DNA of 64,000 nucleotides from Osedax fenrisi (GCA_964019155.1 OZ025242.1:86332533-86396532), one strand, 5' to 3'; shown: positions 1 to 15,187, counted from the first letter of the stretch. A program made the numbers and translations. The notes: generated by a model from the letters alone, not told the origin.

Positions 1-405
1 GGATTAAATTCCAAACGTACATAAGAAGTATGCATTTATCTTACGCAGGGTGTCACCTAATTCTATATCCATAACCACTGATATTAGTGGGTGTAAATAT
101 AAATATATATATATATAATTATATAAATCAATCGAAAATATATAATGATATCAAATTAAATATGTAAATATATATATATAGTAATACTTATTTTCTATAA
201 TATTAAAAAATCATATAATTTTATTTATTTTTTAATTTTATTTTGTGTTTTCCTTCACCATTAATAATCTGGTATATTTTATAAAGTGTTTAATTATATC
301 ATGTATATATGATATTTATATTTTAATAGCACCATACATTTAAAGCACATATATATATATATATTTACATATTTAATTTGATATAATTATATATTATTGG
401 TTGTC

Positions 406-436
<31 letters not shown>

Positions 437-661
437 ATATCAATAGATCTTAAGTATTTTAAACACTTCTTATTTGAATATAGGCATTCGTCTATATCTT
501 GATTCGCATCTAAATTTACCTTATTGCCATTTTAAAAATTCGATTCTATAATAAATAGTTGAATCAATAAAAATGTAATTATAAATAGTACTTTTTTAAT
601 TGATGAGTATTTAACATCTATTTCATTTCATATTATGTAATATAGTATAAAGTATATATAA

Positions 662-690
662 AAAGTATAAAGTATATATTAAAATTTATA

Positions 691-730
<40 letters not shown>

Positions 731-754
731 GTATTTATATATATATACTATACA

Positions 755-766
<12 letters not shown>
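662..766. repeat. (TA)n tract flanked by an inverted repeat near the monomer end
   Basis: ATTAAAATTTATAGTATATA on the left is matched by its reverse complement (ACTATA...TTTTAAT) on the right, with a long TA run between. The same arrangement recurs at 5205-5400, 7950-8055, 8750-8840, 11485-11715, 14280-14375 and 15065-15160. It would extrude as a cruciform. The (TA)n length is the main source of length variation between monomers. Confidence 0.75.
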
Positions 767-802
<36 letters not shown>

Positions 803-1195
803 TAATCTTGGATTAAATTCCAAACTTACATAAGAAATATGCGTTAATCTTACACATGGTGTCACCTAATTCTATATCCATAACTAATGATTCTAGTGGG
901 TGTAAATATAAATAATAATTATATAAATCAATCGAAAATATATAATTATATCAAATTAAATATGTAAATATATATATAGTAATACTTATTTTCTATAATA
1001 TTAAAAAATCATATAATTTTATTTATTTTTTAATTTTATTTTGTGTTTTCCTTCACCATTAATAATCTGGTATATTTTATAAAGTGTTTAATTATATCAT
1101 GTATATATGATATTTATATTTTAATAGCACCATACATTTAAAGCACATATATATATTTACATATTTAATTTGATATAATTATATATTATTGGTTG

Positions 1196-1228
<33 letters not shown>

Positions 1229-1674
1229 AACACATCTTACGTATTGTTACTTCTTATTTGAATATAGGCATTCATCTATATCTTGATTCGCATCTAAATT
1301 GACCTTATTGCCATTATAAAAATTCGAAAATATAAGAAATAGTTGATTCAATAAAAATGTAATTATAAATAATACTCGTATCTAAGGCTATTATTAGACT
1401 CAGAATATCAATATTTGCCTTTATATCATACAGGAATGCATAATATTTAAAGCTTTTCATGCATCATTATTATACTTATAACGTGGTATATATTTAATGA
1501 AATTACACGATGTATATAGCTACATTTTCTTTTGTTCTACTCGAAGATTGAATATCATTTTAATGCGTTGTTTTATGTATGCATTCGTTATAAAGGTGAC
1601 CTTGATTTGAATGCATTCAGAAGTATCAGCCTCTCTATGTTCATCTGAATATTGTCTAGCTAAATAATATATTT

Positions 1675-2200
1675 GATTTGATGATGATTTTATTTAAACG
1701 CTAATTCAATTATAAATTTGTATAGTGTGACAATAATATATAAAATAGATAGTTATCGGTCGATGGTTATAAAGGATTTATTGTGAGAAGAAAGTAGTAT
1801 GTGTATGCAGTAGTGTAGTCGAGCTAGAATTAAAGTCTGGGTAATAGTTAGTGCGGTGGATGTTGTTATGTAAGGACGTATTTTGTTTATATTGTATAAA
1901 TGGTGAAATGTGGAGGCTTTTAATGTTGATATGTGTTGATCAAAAGTGTATTTGTTATTAATATGGATGCCTAGATATGTTGATGTAGTAGAATGAAGGA
2001 TTAGGGTATGACCTATGTACATATGTGGGAAGGAAATTTGGAGGTGAACAATCTTATCGGGTTTAAGTATTAATAGTTATTGGTGAGCCAGTTATTGATA
2101 GTAGTGAGACATGATTGAAGATGAATATTGGATGATTGGTGACAATCGGCGTGAATTTCAATGTCGTCTGCATAAATATTGTATTTAACTGAAGGATACT
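1675..2200 (-). pseudogene. Truncated LINE reverse transcriptase fragment in the array (copy 1)
   Basis: On the minus strand the fragment starts at the reverse transcriptase catalytic box (YADD at 2163-2174). It continues through an in-frame stop (WLTNNY then stop) and a frameshift into a longer open part (1753-2022) with STYLGIHINNKYTFDQHIS and LILARLHYCIHILLSS. These match the region after the catalytic box and the thumb of CR1-like LINEs (LGV.ID, ..H.S, ..R.DYCN). It ends in a short 3' tail with ATCATCATC. This copy lacks a 14-base stretch (GTGGG microhomology) present in the other four. Confidence 0.8.
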
Positions 2201-2485
2201 AAAATATATATAGTATATATGCTATTGATAGATTGATTATTTATTAAAGCAAATACATAGTCGAAATATATAATCGAAATTATAAAGTATAAATATTTGC
2301 TAACGATAACATACGTTATAGAAATAAACTGATAATTGTGTAGGTATATAATATATATAGTCTATATTTAGACTATACATATCTTATATAGCTACACAGT
2401 CATCAGATGAATATAAATACTATTGATGTGTATTTTAACATCTATTTCATTTAATATTATGTAATATAGTAATATAGTATAAAGT

Positions 2486-2536
<51 letters not shown>

Positions 2537-2542
2537 CATATG

Positions 2543-3049
2543 GTTATAATCTTGGATTAAATTCCCTCGGTACGCATTATTAGTACCTGTATATTAGAAC
2601 TGGTCTCGTTGAGAATACAATATTGACCTTGACCTCATTAACGTTGATGTGCCACGGCTGTTTGAACCGTATTTTCTATCTCGAACCTTTTGAAAAAGTA
2701 TGCATTAATCTTACACAGGGTGTCACCTAATTCTATATCCATAACCACTGATATTAGTGGGTGTAAATATAAATATATATATATAATTATATAAATCAAC
2801 CAATAATATATAATAAATTAAATATGTAAAATATATATATCAATATATGTTTTCTATAATATTAAAAAATCATATAATTTTTTTAATATTTTATTATGTG
2901 ATTTCCTTCACCATTAATAATATGGTATACTTTCTAAAGTGTTTAATTATATCAGGTATATATGATATTTATATTTTAAAAGAATCATAAATTTAAAACA
3001 TATATATATATTTTACATATTTAATTTGATATAATTATATATTATTGGT

Positions 3050-3085
<36 letters not shown>

Positions 3086-4340
3086 CAATAGATCTTAAGT
3101 ATTTGTAACACTTCTTATTTGAATATAGGCATTCGTCTATATCTTGATTCGCGTCTGAATGTACCTTATTATGATTTTAAAAATTCGATAGCATCATCAT
3201 TTTTGATTTAATAAAAATGTAATTAGAAATAGTACTTTTTTAATTTATGTGTATTTTAATAGTTATTTTATTTAATATTATGTAATATAATATAAATTAT
3301 ATATAGGGGAGGGAAGGGCTAGTGGCCGAGGAGGGAGTAGTGGCCGTTTTAATTAACGCTTAAATGGTGCTTGATAGGATAAAAAGTTCTATATACAATA
3401 TTTAGATAATCCAAATATTTATAATATATAGTACATTTTTTTTTTAAATAATTAATTAATTACTCTAATTTATTATATAATCATTTGTTGTCAAATGTTG
3501 ATAAAAAACATGATTATATATATTTATGCTTATTTATGTGTAAGAGTATGTGTATATATAATTAAATCATTGAATCAAATAATGTGCGTATGCATCATAA
3601 ATATAATTATTTAATATTACATACTTAACAAATATAAATCGAATACATTACGAGACACCTATCGTATTTTCTGGTACTAGCTGCCACTACTAGAGCCTTG
3701 CCTTATTTTAGTGCTTTTTTAATGCCTAATCAAACGTTTATATTATTAGGATAAACATTTTATATATAAAATATGAAATCACAGTATTCTAGAACTATAT
3801 GATTTCTAGTTAATTCAAAAAAACTAGAGCCTAAAATTCAGTATTTATCGATATATTAGAAATCTTCTGAGGCATATTCATTATCGGCCACTACCCATTT
3901 CCCTCTCCTATATATATTAGAATCAGATAGAGTGTAAATACTCAGGAAAACACAAAAGCAAAGCTTGACTAGGTATTTTCTCACTCAACTTGATAACATC
4001 ATTACAAAAATAAAAAAATATTATAAAATTATAAAATGACAATAACTTATTTTAAAATTTCAAATTTGTATATAATTAGATATATAATTTTGTATATACT
4101 ATTGTTAATTAAAGTTATTTAATTTGTAAATGTAATTCGTGTAAATAAAATCGTGCTGAATAAATAAGTAAGTATATACTTGAACATTGTTATCAAGAAT
4201 AGGTCATCATATTCAGTTAAATACAAAATAAAATATAATAAATAATAAAAGTATATATAAATAAGAAATATATAAATGTATATTAAAAGAAGAAAAATAT
4301 ATAACACAAATGAAATAAATGTATAAAATATGTAAAAATA

Positions 4341-4379
<39 letters not shown>
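2543..4379. repeat. B-type monomer carrying a MITE (copy 1)
   Basis: The first ~760 bases are the ordinary B sequence, with CCCTCGGTACG after the header. It then departs from the other B monomers into the 603-bp MITE and a further ~470 bp of AT-rich sequence that plain B monomers lack. A second copy is at 16962-18857. Confidence 0.85.
3306..3908. mobile_element. MITE with GGGGAGGGAAGGGG ends (copy 1)
   Basis: 603 bp with terminal inverted repeats. The left end is GGGGAGGGAAGGG followed by TAGTGGCCG-type sequence, and the right end is its degenerate reverse complement, ending CCCTCTCC. TATA-rich sequence flanks both sides, consistent with TA or TATA target duplication. There is no coding capacity. 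The superfamily is not assigned. A same-length copy is at 17729-18331. Confidence 0.78.
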
Positions 4380-4383
<4 letters not shown>

Positions 4384-4633
4384 TAATCTTGGATTAAATT
4401 CCCTCGGTACGCATTATTAGTACCTGTATATTAGAACGGGTCTCGTTGAGAATACAATATTGACCTTGACCTCACTAACGTTGATGTAACACGGCTTTTT
4501 GAACCGTATTTTCTATCTCGAACCTTTTGAAAAAGTATGCATTAATCTTACACAGGGTGTCACCTAATTCTATATCCATAACCACTGATATTAGTGGGTG
4601 TAAATATAAATATGTATATATAATTATATAAAT

Positions 4634-4945
4634 CAACCAATAATATATAATTATATCAAATTAAATATGTAAAATATATATATTAATATATATTTCTATA
4701 ATATTAAAAAATCATATAATTTTTTTAATATTTTATTATGTGATTTCCTTCACCATTAATAATATGGTATACTTTCTAAAGTGTTTAATTATATCAGGTA
4801 GGATATATGATATGATATTTCCTATATGATATGATATGATATATCCTATATATGATATTTATATTTTAAAAGAATCATAAATTTAAAACATATATATATA
4901 TATATTTTACATATTTAATTTGATATAATTATATATTATTGGTTG
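4634..4945. repeat. Long inverted repeat with ~50-bp arms, repeated in each complete monomer
   Basis: The left arm starts CAACCAATAATATATAATTA at 4634. The right arm is its reverse complement and ends at 4945. The arms match over about 50 bases with a ~200-bp centre, giving a foldback or MITE-like structure. Equivalent inverted repeats occur in the other complete monomers, for example about 129-402, 8230-8495 and 10913-11224. A-type arms match over about 38 bases. Confidence 0.85.
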
Positions 4946-5221
4946 CATATATATATATATATATAATATCAATAGATCTTAAGTATTTGTAACACTTCTT
5001 ATTTGAATATAGGCATTCGTCTATATCTTGATTCGCGTCTGAATGTACCTTATTATGATTTTAAAAATTCGATTCCATCAGATATAGTTGATTCAATAAA
5101 AATGTAATTAGAAATAGTACTTTTTTAATTGATGAGTATTTAACATCTATTTCATTTCATATTATGTAATATAGTATAAAGTATATATTTAAAAAGTATA
5201 AAGTATATATTAAAATTTATA

Positions 5222-5261
<40 letters not shown>

Positions 5262-5274
5262 TTATATATATATA

Positions 5275-5369
<95 letters not shown>

Positions 5370-5824
5370 TTATATATATATACTATAAATTTTAATATAT
5401 ATATATATAGTTATAATCTTGGATTAAATTCCAAACTTACATAAGAAATATGCGTTAATCTTACACATGGTGTCACCTAATTCTATATCCATAACTACTG
5501 ATACTAGTGAGTGTAAATATAAATATATATATATATAATTATATAAATCAATCGAAAATATATAATTATATCAAATTAAATATGTAAATATATATATAGT
5601 AATACTTATTTTCTATAATATTAAAAAATCATATAATTTTATTTATTTTTTAATTTTATTTTGTGTTTTCCTTCACCATTAATAATCTGGTATATTTTAT
5701 AAAGTGTTTAATTATATCATGTATATATGATATTTATATTTTAATAGCACCATATATGGTATACATTTAAAGCACATATATATATATTTACATATTTAAT
5801 TTGATATAATTATATATTATTGGT

Positions 5825-5861
<37 letters not shown>

Positions 5862-6301
5862 AACACATCTTACGTATTGTTACTTCTTATTTGAATATAG
5901 GCATTCATCTATATCTTGATTCGCATCTAAATTGACCTTATTGCCATTATAAAAATTCTATTATATAAGAAATAGTTGATTAAATAAAAATGCAATTATA
6001 AATAATACTCGTATCTAAGGCTATTATTAGACTCAGAATATCAATATTTGCCTTTATATCATACAGGAATGCATAATATTTAAAGCTTTTTATGCATCAT
6101 TATTATACTTATAACGTGGTATATATTTAGTGAAATTACATGATGTATATAGCTACATTTTCTTTAGTTCCACTCGAAGATTGAATATCATTTTAATGCG
6201 TTGTTTAATGTATGCATTCGTTATAAAGGTGACCTTGATTTGAATGCATTCAGAAGTATCAGCCTATCTATGTTCATCTGAATATTGTCTAGCTAAATAA
6301 T

Positions 6302-6850
6302 ATATTTGATTTGATGATGATTTTATTTAAACGCTAATTCAATTATAAAATTTGTATAGTGTGACAATAATATATAAAATAGTTAGTTATCGGTCGATGG
6401 TTATAAAGTATTTATTGTGAGAAGAAAGTAGTATGTGTATGCAGTAGTGTAGTCGAGCTAGAATTAAAGTCTGGGTAATAGTTAGTGCGGTGGATGTTGT
6501 TATGTAAGGACGTATTTTGTTTATATTGTATAAATGGTGAAATGTGGAGGCTTTTAATGTTGATATGTGTTTATCAAAAGTGTATTTATTATTAATATGG
6601 ATGCCTAGATATGTTGATGTAGTAGAAGGAAGGATTAGGGTATGACATATGTACATATGTGGGCATATTGTTGTGGGAAGGAAATTTGGAGGTGAACAAT
6701 CTTATCGGGGTTAAGTATTAATAGTTATTGGTGAGCCAGTTATTGATAGTAGTGAGACATGATTGAAGGTGAATATTGGATGATTGGTGTCATCGGCGTG
6801 AATTTCAATGTCGTCTGCATAAATATTGTATTTGATGGAAGGATACTAAA
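6302..6850 (-). pseudogene. Truncated LINE reverse transcriptase fragment in the array (copy 2)
   Basis: Same fragment as at 1675-2200, in the A+LINE monomer that starts at 5410. The open part is 6387-6656. It shares the in-frame stop after WLTNNY and the frameshift before the open part. It is identical or nearly so to the copy at 12632-13180. Confidence 0.78.
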
Positions 6851-7984
6851 ATATATATAGTTTATATGCTATTGATAGATTGATACTTTATTAAAGCAAA
6901 TACATAGTCGAAATATATAATCTAAATTATAAAGTATAAATATTTGCTAACGATACCATACTTTATAGAAATAAACTGATAATTGTGTAGGTATATAATT
7001 ATATAGGTATATAGGTATATATATTATAATATATAGTCTATATTTAGACTATACATATCTTATATAGCTACACAGTCATTAGATGAACATAAATACTATT
7101 GATGTGTATTTTAACATCTATTTCATTTAATATTATGTAATATAGTAATATAGTATAAAGTATATATATATATATATATAGTTATAATCTTGGATTAAAT
7201 TCCCTCGGTACGCATTATTAGTACCTGTATATCAGAACGGGTCTCGTTGAGAATACAATATTGACCTTGACCTCATTAACGTTGATTTACGACTGTTTGA
7301 ACCGTATTTTCTATCTCGAACCTTTTAAAGAAGTATGCATTAATCTTACACAGGATGTCACCTAATTCTATATCCATAACCACTGATATTAGTGGTTATA
7401 ACTATAAATATATATAAATCAACCAGTGATATATAATTATATCAAATTAAATATATAAAATATATATATTAATACATATTTTCCATAATATTAAAAAATA
7501 ATATAATTTTTTTAATATTTTATTTTGTGATTTCCTTCACCATTAATAATCTGGTATATTTTCAAAAATGTAGAATAATATCATGTATATATGATATTTA
7601 TATTTTAAAAGAATCATAAATTTAAAACATATATATATATATTTTACATATTTAATTTGATATAATTATATATTATTGTATGTATATATATATATATATA
7701 TATATAATATAATATCAATAGATCTTAAGTATTATTAACACTTCTTATTTGAATATAGGCATTCGTCTATATCTTGATTCGCGTCTAAATGTACCTTATT
7801 ACGATTTTAAAAATTCGATTCCATCAGAAATAGTTGATTCAATAAAAATGTAATTAGAAATAGTACTTTTTTAATTGATGAGTATTTTAACATCTATTTC
7901 ATTTCATATTATGTAATATAGTATAAAGTATATATAATAAGTATAAAGTATATATTAAAATTTATAGTATATATATATATATAA

Positions 7985-8040
<56 letters not shown>

Positions 8041-8049
8041 TATAAATTG

Positions 8050-8086
<37 letters not shown>

Positions 8087-8786
8087 TAATCTTGGATTAA
8101 ATTCCAAACGTACATAAGAAGTATGCATTTATCTTACGCAGGGTGTCACCTAATTCTATATCCATAACTACTGATACTAGTGGGTGTAAATATAAATATA
8201 TAGATATATATAATTATATAAATCAATCGAAAATATATAATTATATCAAATTAAATATGTAAATATAGTAATACTTATTTTCTATAATATTAAAAAATCA
8301 TATAATTTTATTTATTTTTTAATTTTATTTTGTGTTTTCCTTCACCATTAATAATCTGGTATATTTTCTAAAGTGTTTAATTATATCATGTATATATGAT
8401 ATTTATATTTTAATAGCACCATAAATTTAAAGCACATATATATATATTTACATATTTAATTTGATATAATTATATATTATTGTATGTATATATATATATA
8501 TATAATATAATATCAATAGATCTTAAGTATTATTAACACTTCTTATTTGAATATAGGCATTCGTCTATATCTTGATTCGCGTCTAAATGTACCTTATTAC
8601 GATTTTAAAAATTCGATTCCATCAGAAATAGTTGATTCAATAAAAATGTAATTAGAAATAGTACTTTTTTAATTGATGAGTATTTTAACATATATTTCAT
8701 TTCATATTATGTAATATAGTATAAAGTATATATAAAAAGTATAAAGTATATATTAAAATTTATAGTATATATATATATATATATAA

Positions 8787-8828
<42 letters not shown>

Positions 8829-8837
8829 TATAAATTG

Positions 8838-8886
<49 letters not shown>

Positions 8887-9769
8887 TAATCTTGGATTAA
8901 ATTCCAAACGTACATAAGAAGTATGCATTTATCTTACGCAGGGTGTCACGTAATTCTATATCCATAACTACTGATACTAGTGGGTGTAAATATAAATATA
9001 TAGATATATATAATTATATAAATCAATCGAAAATATATAATTATATCAAATTAAATATGTAAATATAGTAATACTTATTTTCTATAATATTAAAAAATCA
9101 TATAATTTTATTTATTGTTTAATTTTATTTTGTGTTTTCCTTCACCATTAATAATCTGGTATATTTTCTAAAGTGTTTAATTATATCATGTATATATGAT
9201 ATTTATATTTTAATAGCACCATAAATTTAAAGCACATATATATATATTTACATATTTAATTTGATATAATTATATATTATTGGTTGTCTATATATATATA
9301 TATATATATATAATATAATATCAATAGATCTTAAGTATTTTAAACACTTCTTATTTGAATATAGGCATTCGTCTATATCTTGATTCGCATCTAAATTTAC
9401 CTTATTGCCATTTTAAAAATTCGATTCTATAATAAATAGTTGAATCAATAAAAATGTAATTAGAAATAGTACTCGTATCTAATGATACTACTGGACTCAG
9501 AATATCAATATTTGCCTTTATATCATACAGGAATGCATAATATTTAAAGCTTTTCATGCATAATTATTATACTTATAACGTGGTATATATTTAGTGAAAT
9601 CAATGATGTATATAGCTACATTTTCTTTAGTTTCACTCGAAGATTGAACATCATTTTAATGCGTTGTTTTATGTATGCATTCGTTATAAAGGTGACCTTG
9701 ATTTGAATGTCCTTCAGAAGTATCAGCCTCTCTATGTTCATCTGATTATTGTGTAGCTAAATAATATAT

Positions 9770-10315
9770 TTGATTTGATGATGATTTTATTTAAACACTA
9801 ATTCAATTATAAAATTTGTATAGTGTGACAATAATATATAAAGTAGATAGTTATCGGTCGATGGTTATAAAGTATTTATTGTGAGAAGAAAGTAGTATGT
9901 GTATGCAGTAGTGTAGTCGAGCTAGAATTAAATTCTGGGTAATAGTTAGTGCGGTGGATGTTGTTATGTAAGGACGTATTTTGTTTATATTGTATAAATG
10001 GTGAAATGTGGAGGCTTTTAATGTTGATATGTGTTGATCAAAAGTGTATTTGTTATTAATATGGATGCCTAGATATGTTGATGTAGTATAAGGAGGGATT
10101 AGGGTATGACCTATGTACATATGTGGGAATATTGTTGTGGGAAGGAAATTTGGAGGTGAACAATCTTATCGGGGTTAAGTATTAATAGTTATTGGTGAGC
10201 CAGTTATTGATAGTAGTGAGACATGATTGAAGGTGAATATTGGATGATTGGTGTCATCGGCGTGAATTTCAATGTCGTCTGCATAAATATTGTATTTGAT
10301 GGAAGGATACTAAAA
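9770..10315 (-). pseudogene. Truncated LINE reverse transcriptase fragment in the array (copy 3)
   Basis: Open part 9851-10120, in the monomer that starts at 8883. Same defects as the other copies. It differs by a few substitutions, such as PPYTTSTYLG in place of LPSTTSTYLG, and these are shared with copy 5 in the second 6.3-kb unit. Confidence 0.78.
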
Positions 10316-10623
10316 TATATATAGTTTATATGCTATTGATAGATTGATACTTTATTAAAGCAAATACATAGTCGAAATATATAATCTAAATTATAAAGTA
10401 TAAATATTTGCTAACGATACCATACTTTATAGAAATAAACTGATAATTGTGTAGGTATATAATTATATAGGTATATAGGTATATATATTATAATATATAG
10501 TCTATATTTAGACTATACATATCTTATATAGCTACACAGTCATTAGATGAACATAAATACTATTGATGTGTATTTTAACATCTATTTCATTTAATATTAT
10601 TTAATATAGTAATATAGTATAAA

Positions 10624-10662
<39 letters not shown>

Positions 10663-11500
10663 TAATCTTGGATTAAATTCCCTCGGTACGCATTATTAGT
10701 ACCTGTATATCAGAACGGGTCTCGTTGAGAATACAATATTGACCTTGACCTCACTAACGTTGATGTAACACGGCTTTTTGAACCGTATTTTCTATCTCGA
10801 ACCTTTTGAAAAAGTATGCATTAATCTTACACAGGGTGTCACCTAATTCTATATCCATAACCACTGATATTAGTGGGTGTAAATATAAATATGTATATAT
10901 AATTATATAAATCAACCAATAATATATAATTATATCAAATTAAATATGTAAAATATATATATTAATATATATTTCTATAATATTAAAAAATCATATAATT
11001 TTTTTAATATTTTATTATGTGATTTCCTTCACCATTAATAATATGGTATACTTTCTAAAGTGTTTAATTATATCAGGTAGGATATATGATATGATATTTC
11101 CTATATGATATGATATGATATATCCTATATATGATATTTATATTTTAAAAGAATCATAAATTTAAAACATATATATATATATATTTTACATATTTAATTT
11201 GATATAATTATATATTATTGGTTGCATATATATATATATATATAATATCAATAGATCTTAAGTATTTGTAACACTTCTTATTTGAATATAGGCATTCGTC
11301 TATATCTTGATTCGCGTCTGAATGTACCTTATTATGATTTTAAAAATTCGATTCCATCAGATATAGTTGATTCAATAAAAATGTAATTAGAAATAGTAAT
11401 TTTTTAATTGATGAGTATTTAACATCTATTTCATTTCATATTATGTAATATAGTATAAAGTATATATTTAAAAAGTATAAAGTATATATTAAAATTTATA

Positions 11501-11536
<36 letters not shown>

Positions 11537-11549
11537 TTATATATATATA

Positions 11550-11686
<137 letters not shown>

Positions 11687-12143
11687 TTATATATATATAC
11701 TATAAATTTTAATATATATATATATATAGTTATAATCTTGGATTAAATTCCAAACTTACATAAGAAATATGCGTTAATCTTACACATGGTGTCACCTAAT
11801 TCTATATCCATAACTACTGATACTAGTGAGTGTAAATATAAATATATATATATATAATTATATAAATCAATCGAAAATATATAATTATATCAAATTAAAT
11901 ATGTAAATATATATATAGTAATACTTATTTTCTATAATATTAAAAAATCATATAATTTTATTTATTTTTTAATTTTATTTTGTGTTTTCCTTCACCATTA
12001 ATAATCTGGTATATTTTATAAAGTGTTTAATTATATCATGTATATATGATATTTATATTTTAATAGCACCATATATGGTATACATTTAAAGCACATATAT
12101 ATATATTTACATATTTAATTTGATATAATTATATATTATTGGT

Positions 12144-12188
<45 letters not shown>

Positions 12189-12631
12189 AACACATCTTAC
12201 GTATTGTTACTTCTTATTTGAATATAGGCATTCATCTATATCTTGATTCGCATCTAAATTGACCTTATTGCCATTATAAAAATTCTATTATATAAGAAAT
12301 AGTTGATTAAATAAAAATGCAATTATAAATAATACTCGTATCTAAGGCTATTATTAGACTCAGAATATCAATATTTGCCTTTATATCATACAGGAATGCA
12401 TAATATTTAAAGCTTTTCATGCATCATTATTATACTTATAACGTGGTATATATTTAGTGAAATTACATGATGTATATAGCTACATTTTCTTTAGTTCCAC
12501 TCGAAGATTGAATATCATTTTAATGCGTTGTTTAATGTATGCATTCGTTATAAAGGTGACCTTGATTTGAATGCATTCAGAAGTATCAGCCTATCTATGT
12601 TCATCTGAATATTGTCTAGCTAAATAATATA

Positions 12632-13180
12632 TTTGATTTGATGATGATTTTATTTAAACGCTAATTCAATTATAAAATTTGTATAGTGTGACAATAATAT
12701 ATAAAATAGTTAGTTATCGGTCGATGGTTATAAAGTATTTATTGTGAGAAGAAAGTAGTATGTGTATGCAGTAGTGTAGTCGAGCTAGAATTAAAGTCTG
12801 GGTAATAGTTAGTGCGGTGGATGTTGTTATGTAAGGACGTATTTTGTTTATATTGTATAAATGGTGAAATGTGGAGGCTTTTAATGTTGATATGTGTTTA
12901 TCAAAAGTGTATTTATTATTAATATGGATGCCTAGATATGTTGATGTAGTAGAAGGAAGGATTAGGGTATGACCTATGTACATATGTGGGCATATTGTTG
13001 TGGGAAGGAAATTTGGAGGTGAACAATCTTATCGGGGTTAAGTATTAATAGTTATTGGTGAGCCAGTTATTGATAGTAGTGAGACATGATTGAAGGTGAA
13101 TATTGGATGATTGGTGTCATCGGCGTGAATTTCAATGTCGTCTGCATAAATATTGTATTTGATGGAAGGATACTAAAATA
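12632..13180 (-). pseudogene. Truncated LINE reverse transcriptase fragment in the array (copy 4)
   Basis: Open part 12714-12983, in the monomer that starts at 11729. Counterpart of copy 2 in the second higher-order unit. It begins at the YADD box and has no upstream reverse transcriptase or endonuclease sequence. Confidence 0.78.
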
Positions 13181-14309
13181 TATATAGTTTATATGCTATT
13201 GATAGATTGATACTTTATTAAAGCAAATACATAGTCGAAATATATAATCTAAATTATAAAGTATAAATATTTGCTAACGATACCATACTTTATAGAAATA
13301 AACTGATAATTGTGTAGGTATATAATTATATAGGTATATAGGTATATATATTATAATATATAGTCTATATTTAGACTATACATATCTTATATAGCTACAC
13401 AGTCATTAGATGAACATAAATACTATTGATGTGTATTTTAACATCTATTTCATTTAATATTATGTAATATAGTAATATAGTATAAAGTATATATATATAT
13501 ATATATAGTTATAATCTTGGATTAAATTCCCTCGGTACGCATTATTAGTACCTGTATATCAGAACGGGTCTCGTTGAGAATACAATATTGACCTTGACCT
13601 CATTAACGTTGATTTACGACTGTTTGAACCGTATTTTCTATCTCGAACCTTTTAAAGAAGTATGCATTAATCTTACACAGGATGTCACCTAATTCTATAT
13701 CCATAACCACTGATATTAGTGGTTATAAATATAAATATATATAAATCAACCAGTGATATATAATTATATCAAATTAAATATATAAAATATATATATTAAT
13801 ACATATTTTCCATAATATTAAAAAATAATATAATTTTTTTAATATTTTATTTTGTGATTTCCTTCACCATTAATAATCTGGTATATTTTCAAAAATGTAG
13901 AATAATATCATGTATATATGATATTTATATTTTAAAAGAATCATAAATTTAAAACATATATATATATATATTTTACATATTTAATTTGATATAATTATAT
14001 ATTATTGTATGTATATATATATATATATATAATATAATATCAATAGATCTTAAGTATTATTAACACTTCTTATTTGAATATAGGCATTCGTCTATATCTT
14101 GATTCGCGTCTAAATGTACCTTATTACGATTTTAAAAATTCGATTCCATCAGAAATAGTTGATTCAATAAAAATGTAATTAGAAATAGTACTTTTTTAAT
14201 TGATGAGTATTTTAACATCTATTTCATTTCATATTATGTAATATAGTATAAAGTATATATAATAAGTATAAAGTATATATTAAAATTTATAGTATATATA
14301 TATATATAA

Positions 14310-14357
<48 letters not shown>

Positions 14358-14368
14358 TATAAATTGTA

Positions 14369-14399
<31 letters not shown>

Positions 14400-15097
14400 T
14401 AATCTTGGATTAAATTCCAAACGTACATAAGAAGTATGCATTTATCTTACGCAGGGTGTCACCTAATTCTATATCCATAACTACTGATACTAGTGGGTGT
14501 AAATATAAATATATAGATATATATAATTATATAAATCAATCGAAAATATATAATTATATCAAATTAAATATGTAAATATAGTAATACTTATTTTCTATAA
14601 TATTAAAAAATCATATAATTTTATTTATTTTTTAATTTTATTTTGTGTTTTCCTTCACCATTAATAATCTGGTATATTTTCTAAAGTGTTTAATTATATC
14701 ATGTATATATGATATTTATATTTTAATAGCACCATAAATTTAAAGCACATATATATATATATTTACATATTTAATTTGATATAATTATATATTATTGTAT
14801 GTATATATATATATATAATATAATATCAATAGATCTTAAGTATTATTAACACTTCTTATTTGAATATAGGCATTCGTCTATATCTTGATTCGCGTCTAAA
14901 TGTACCTTATTACGATTTTAAAAATTCGATTCCATCAGAAATAGTTGATTCAATAAAAATGTAATTAGAAATAGTACTTTTTTAATTGATGAGTATTTTA
15001 ACATCTATTTCATTTCATATTATGTAATATAGTATAAAGTATATATAAAAAGTATAAAGTATATATTAAAATTTATAGTATATATATATATATATAA

Positions 15098-15141
<44 letters not shown>

Positions 15142-15150
15142 TATAAATTG

Positions 15151-15187
<37 letters not shown>

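Larger units (their letters stand above)
4380..10658. repeat. Higher-order repeat unit, copy 1 (five monomers)
   Basis: Monomers B (4380), A+LINE (5410), B (7181), A (8083) and A+LINE (8883). The unit reappears in the same order at 10659. Small shared variants, such as the GATATGATATGATATATCC stretch near 4840 and 11110, show copying of the whole block rather than of single monomers. Confidence 0.9.

Noticed and set aside
4119..4307. 62-codon frame MLYIFLLLIYIYIF, also at 18555-18743
   Set aside because: AT-rich low-complexity sequence inside B+MITE monomers. Conserved only because the monomer was duplicated.
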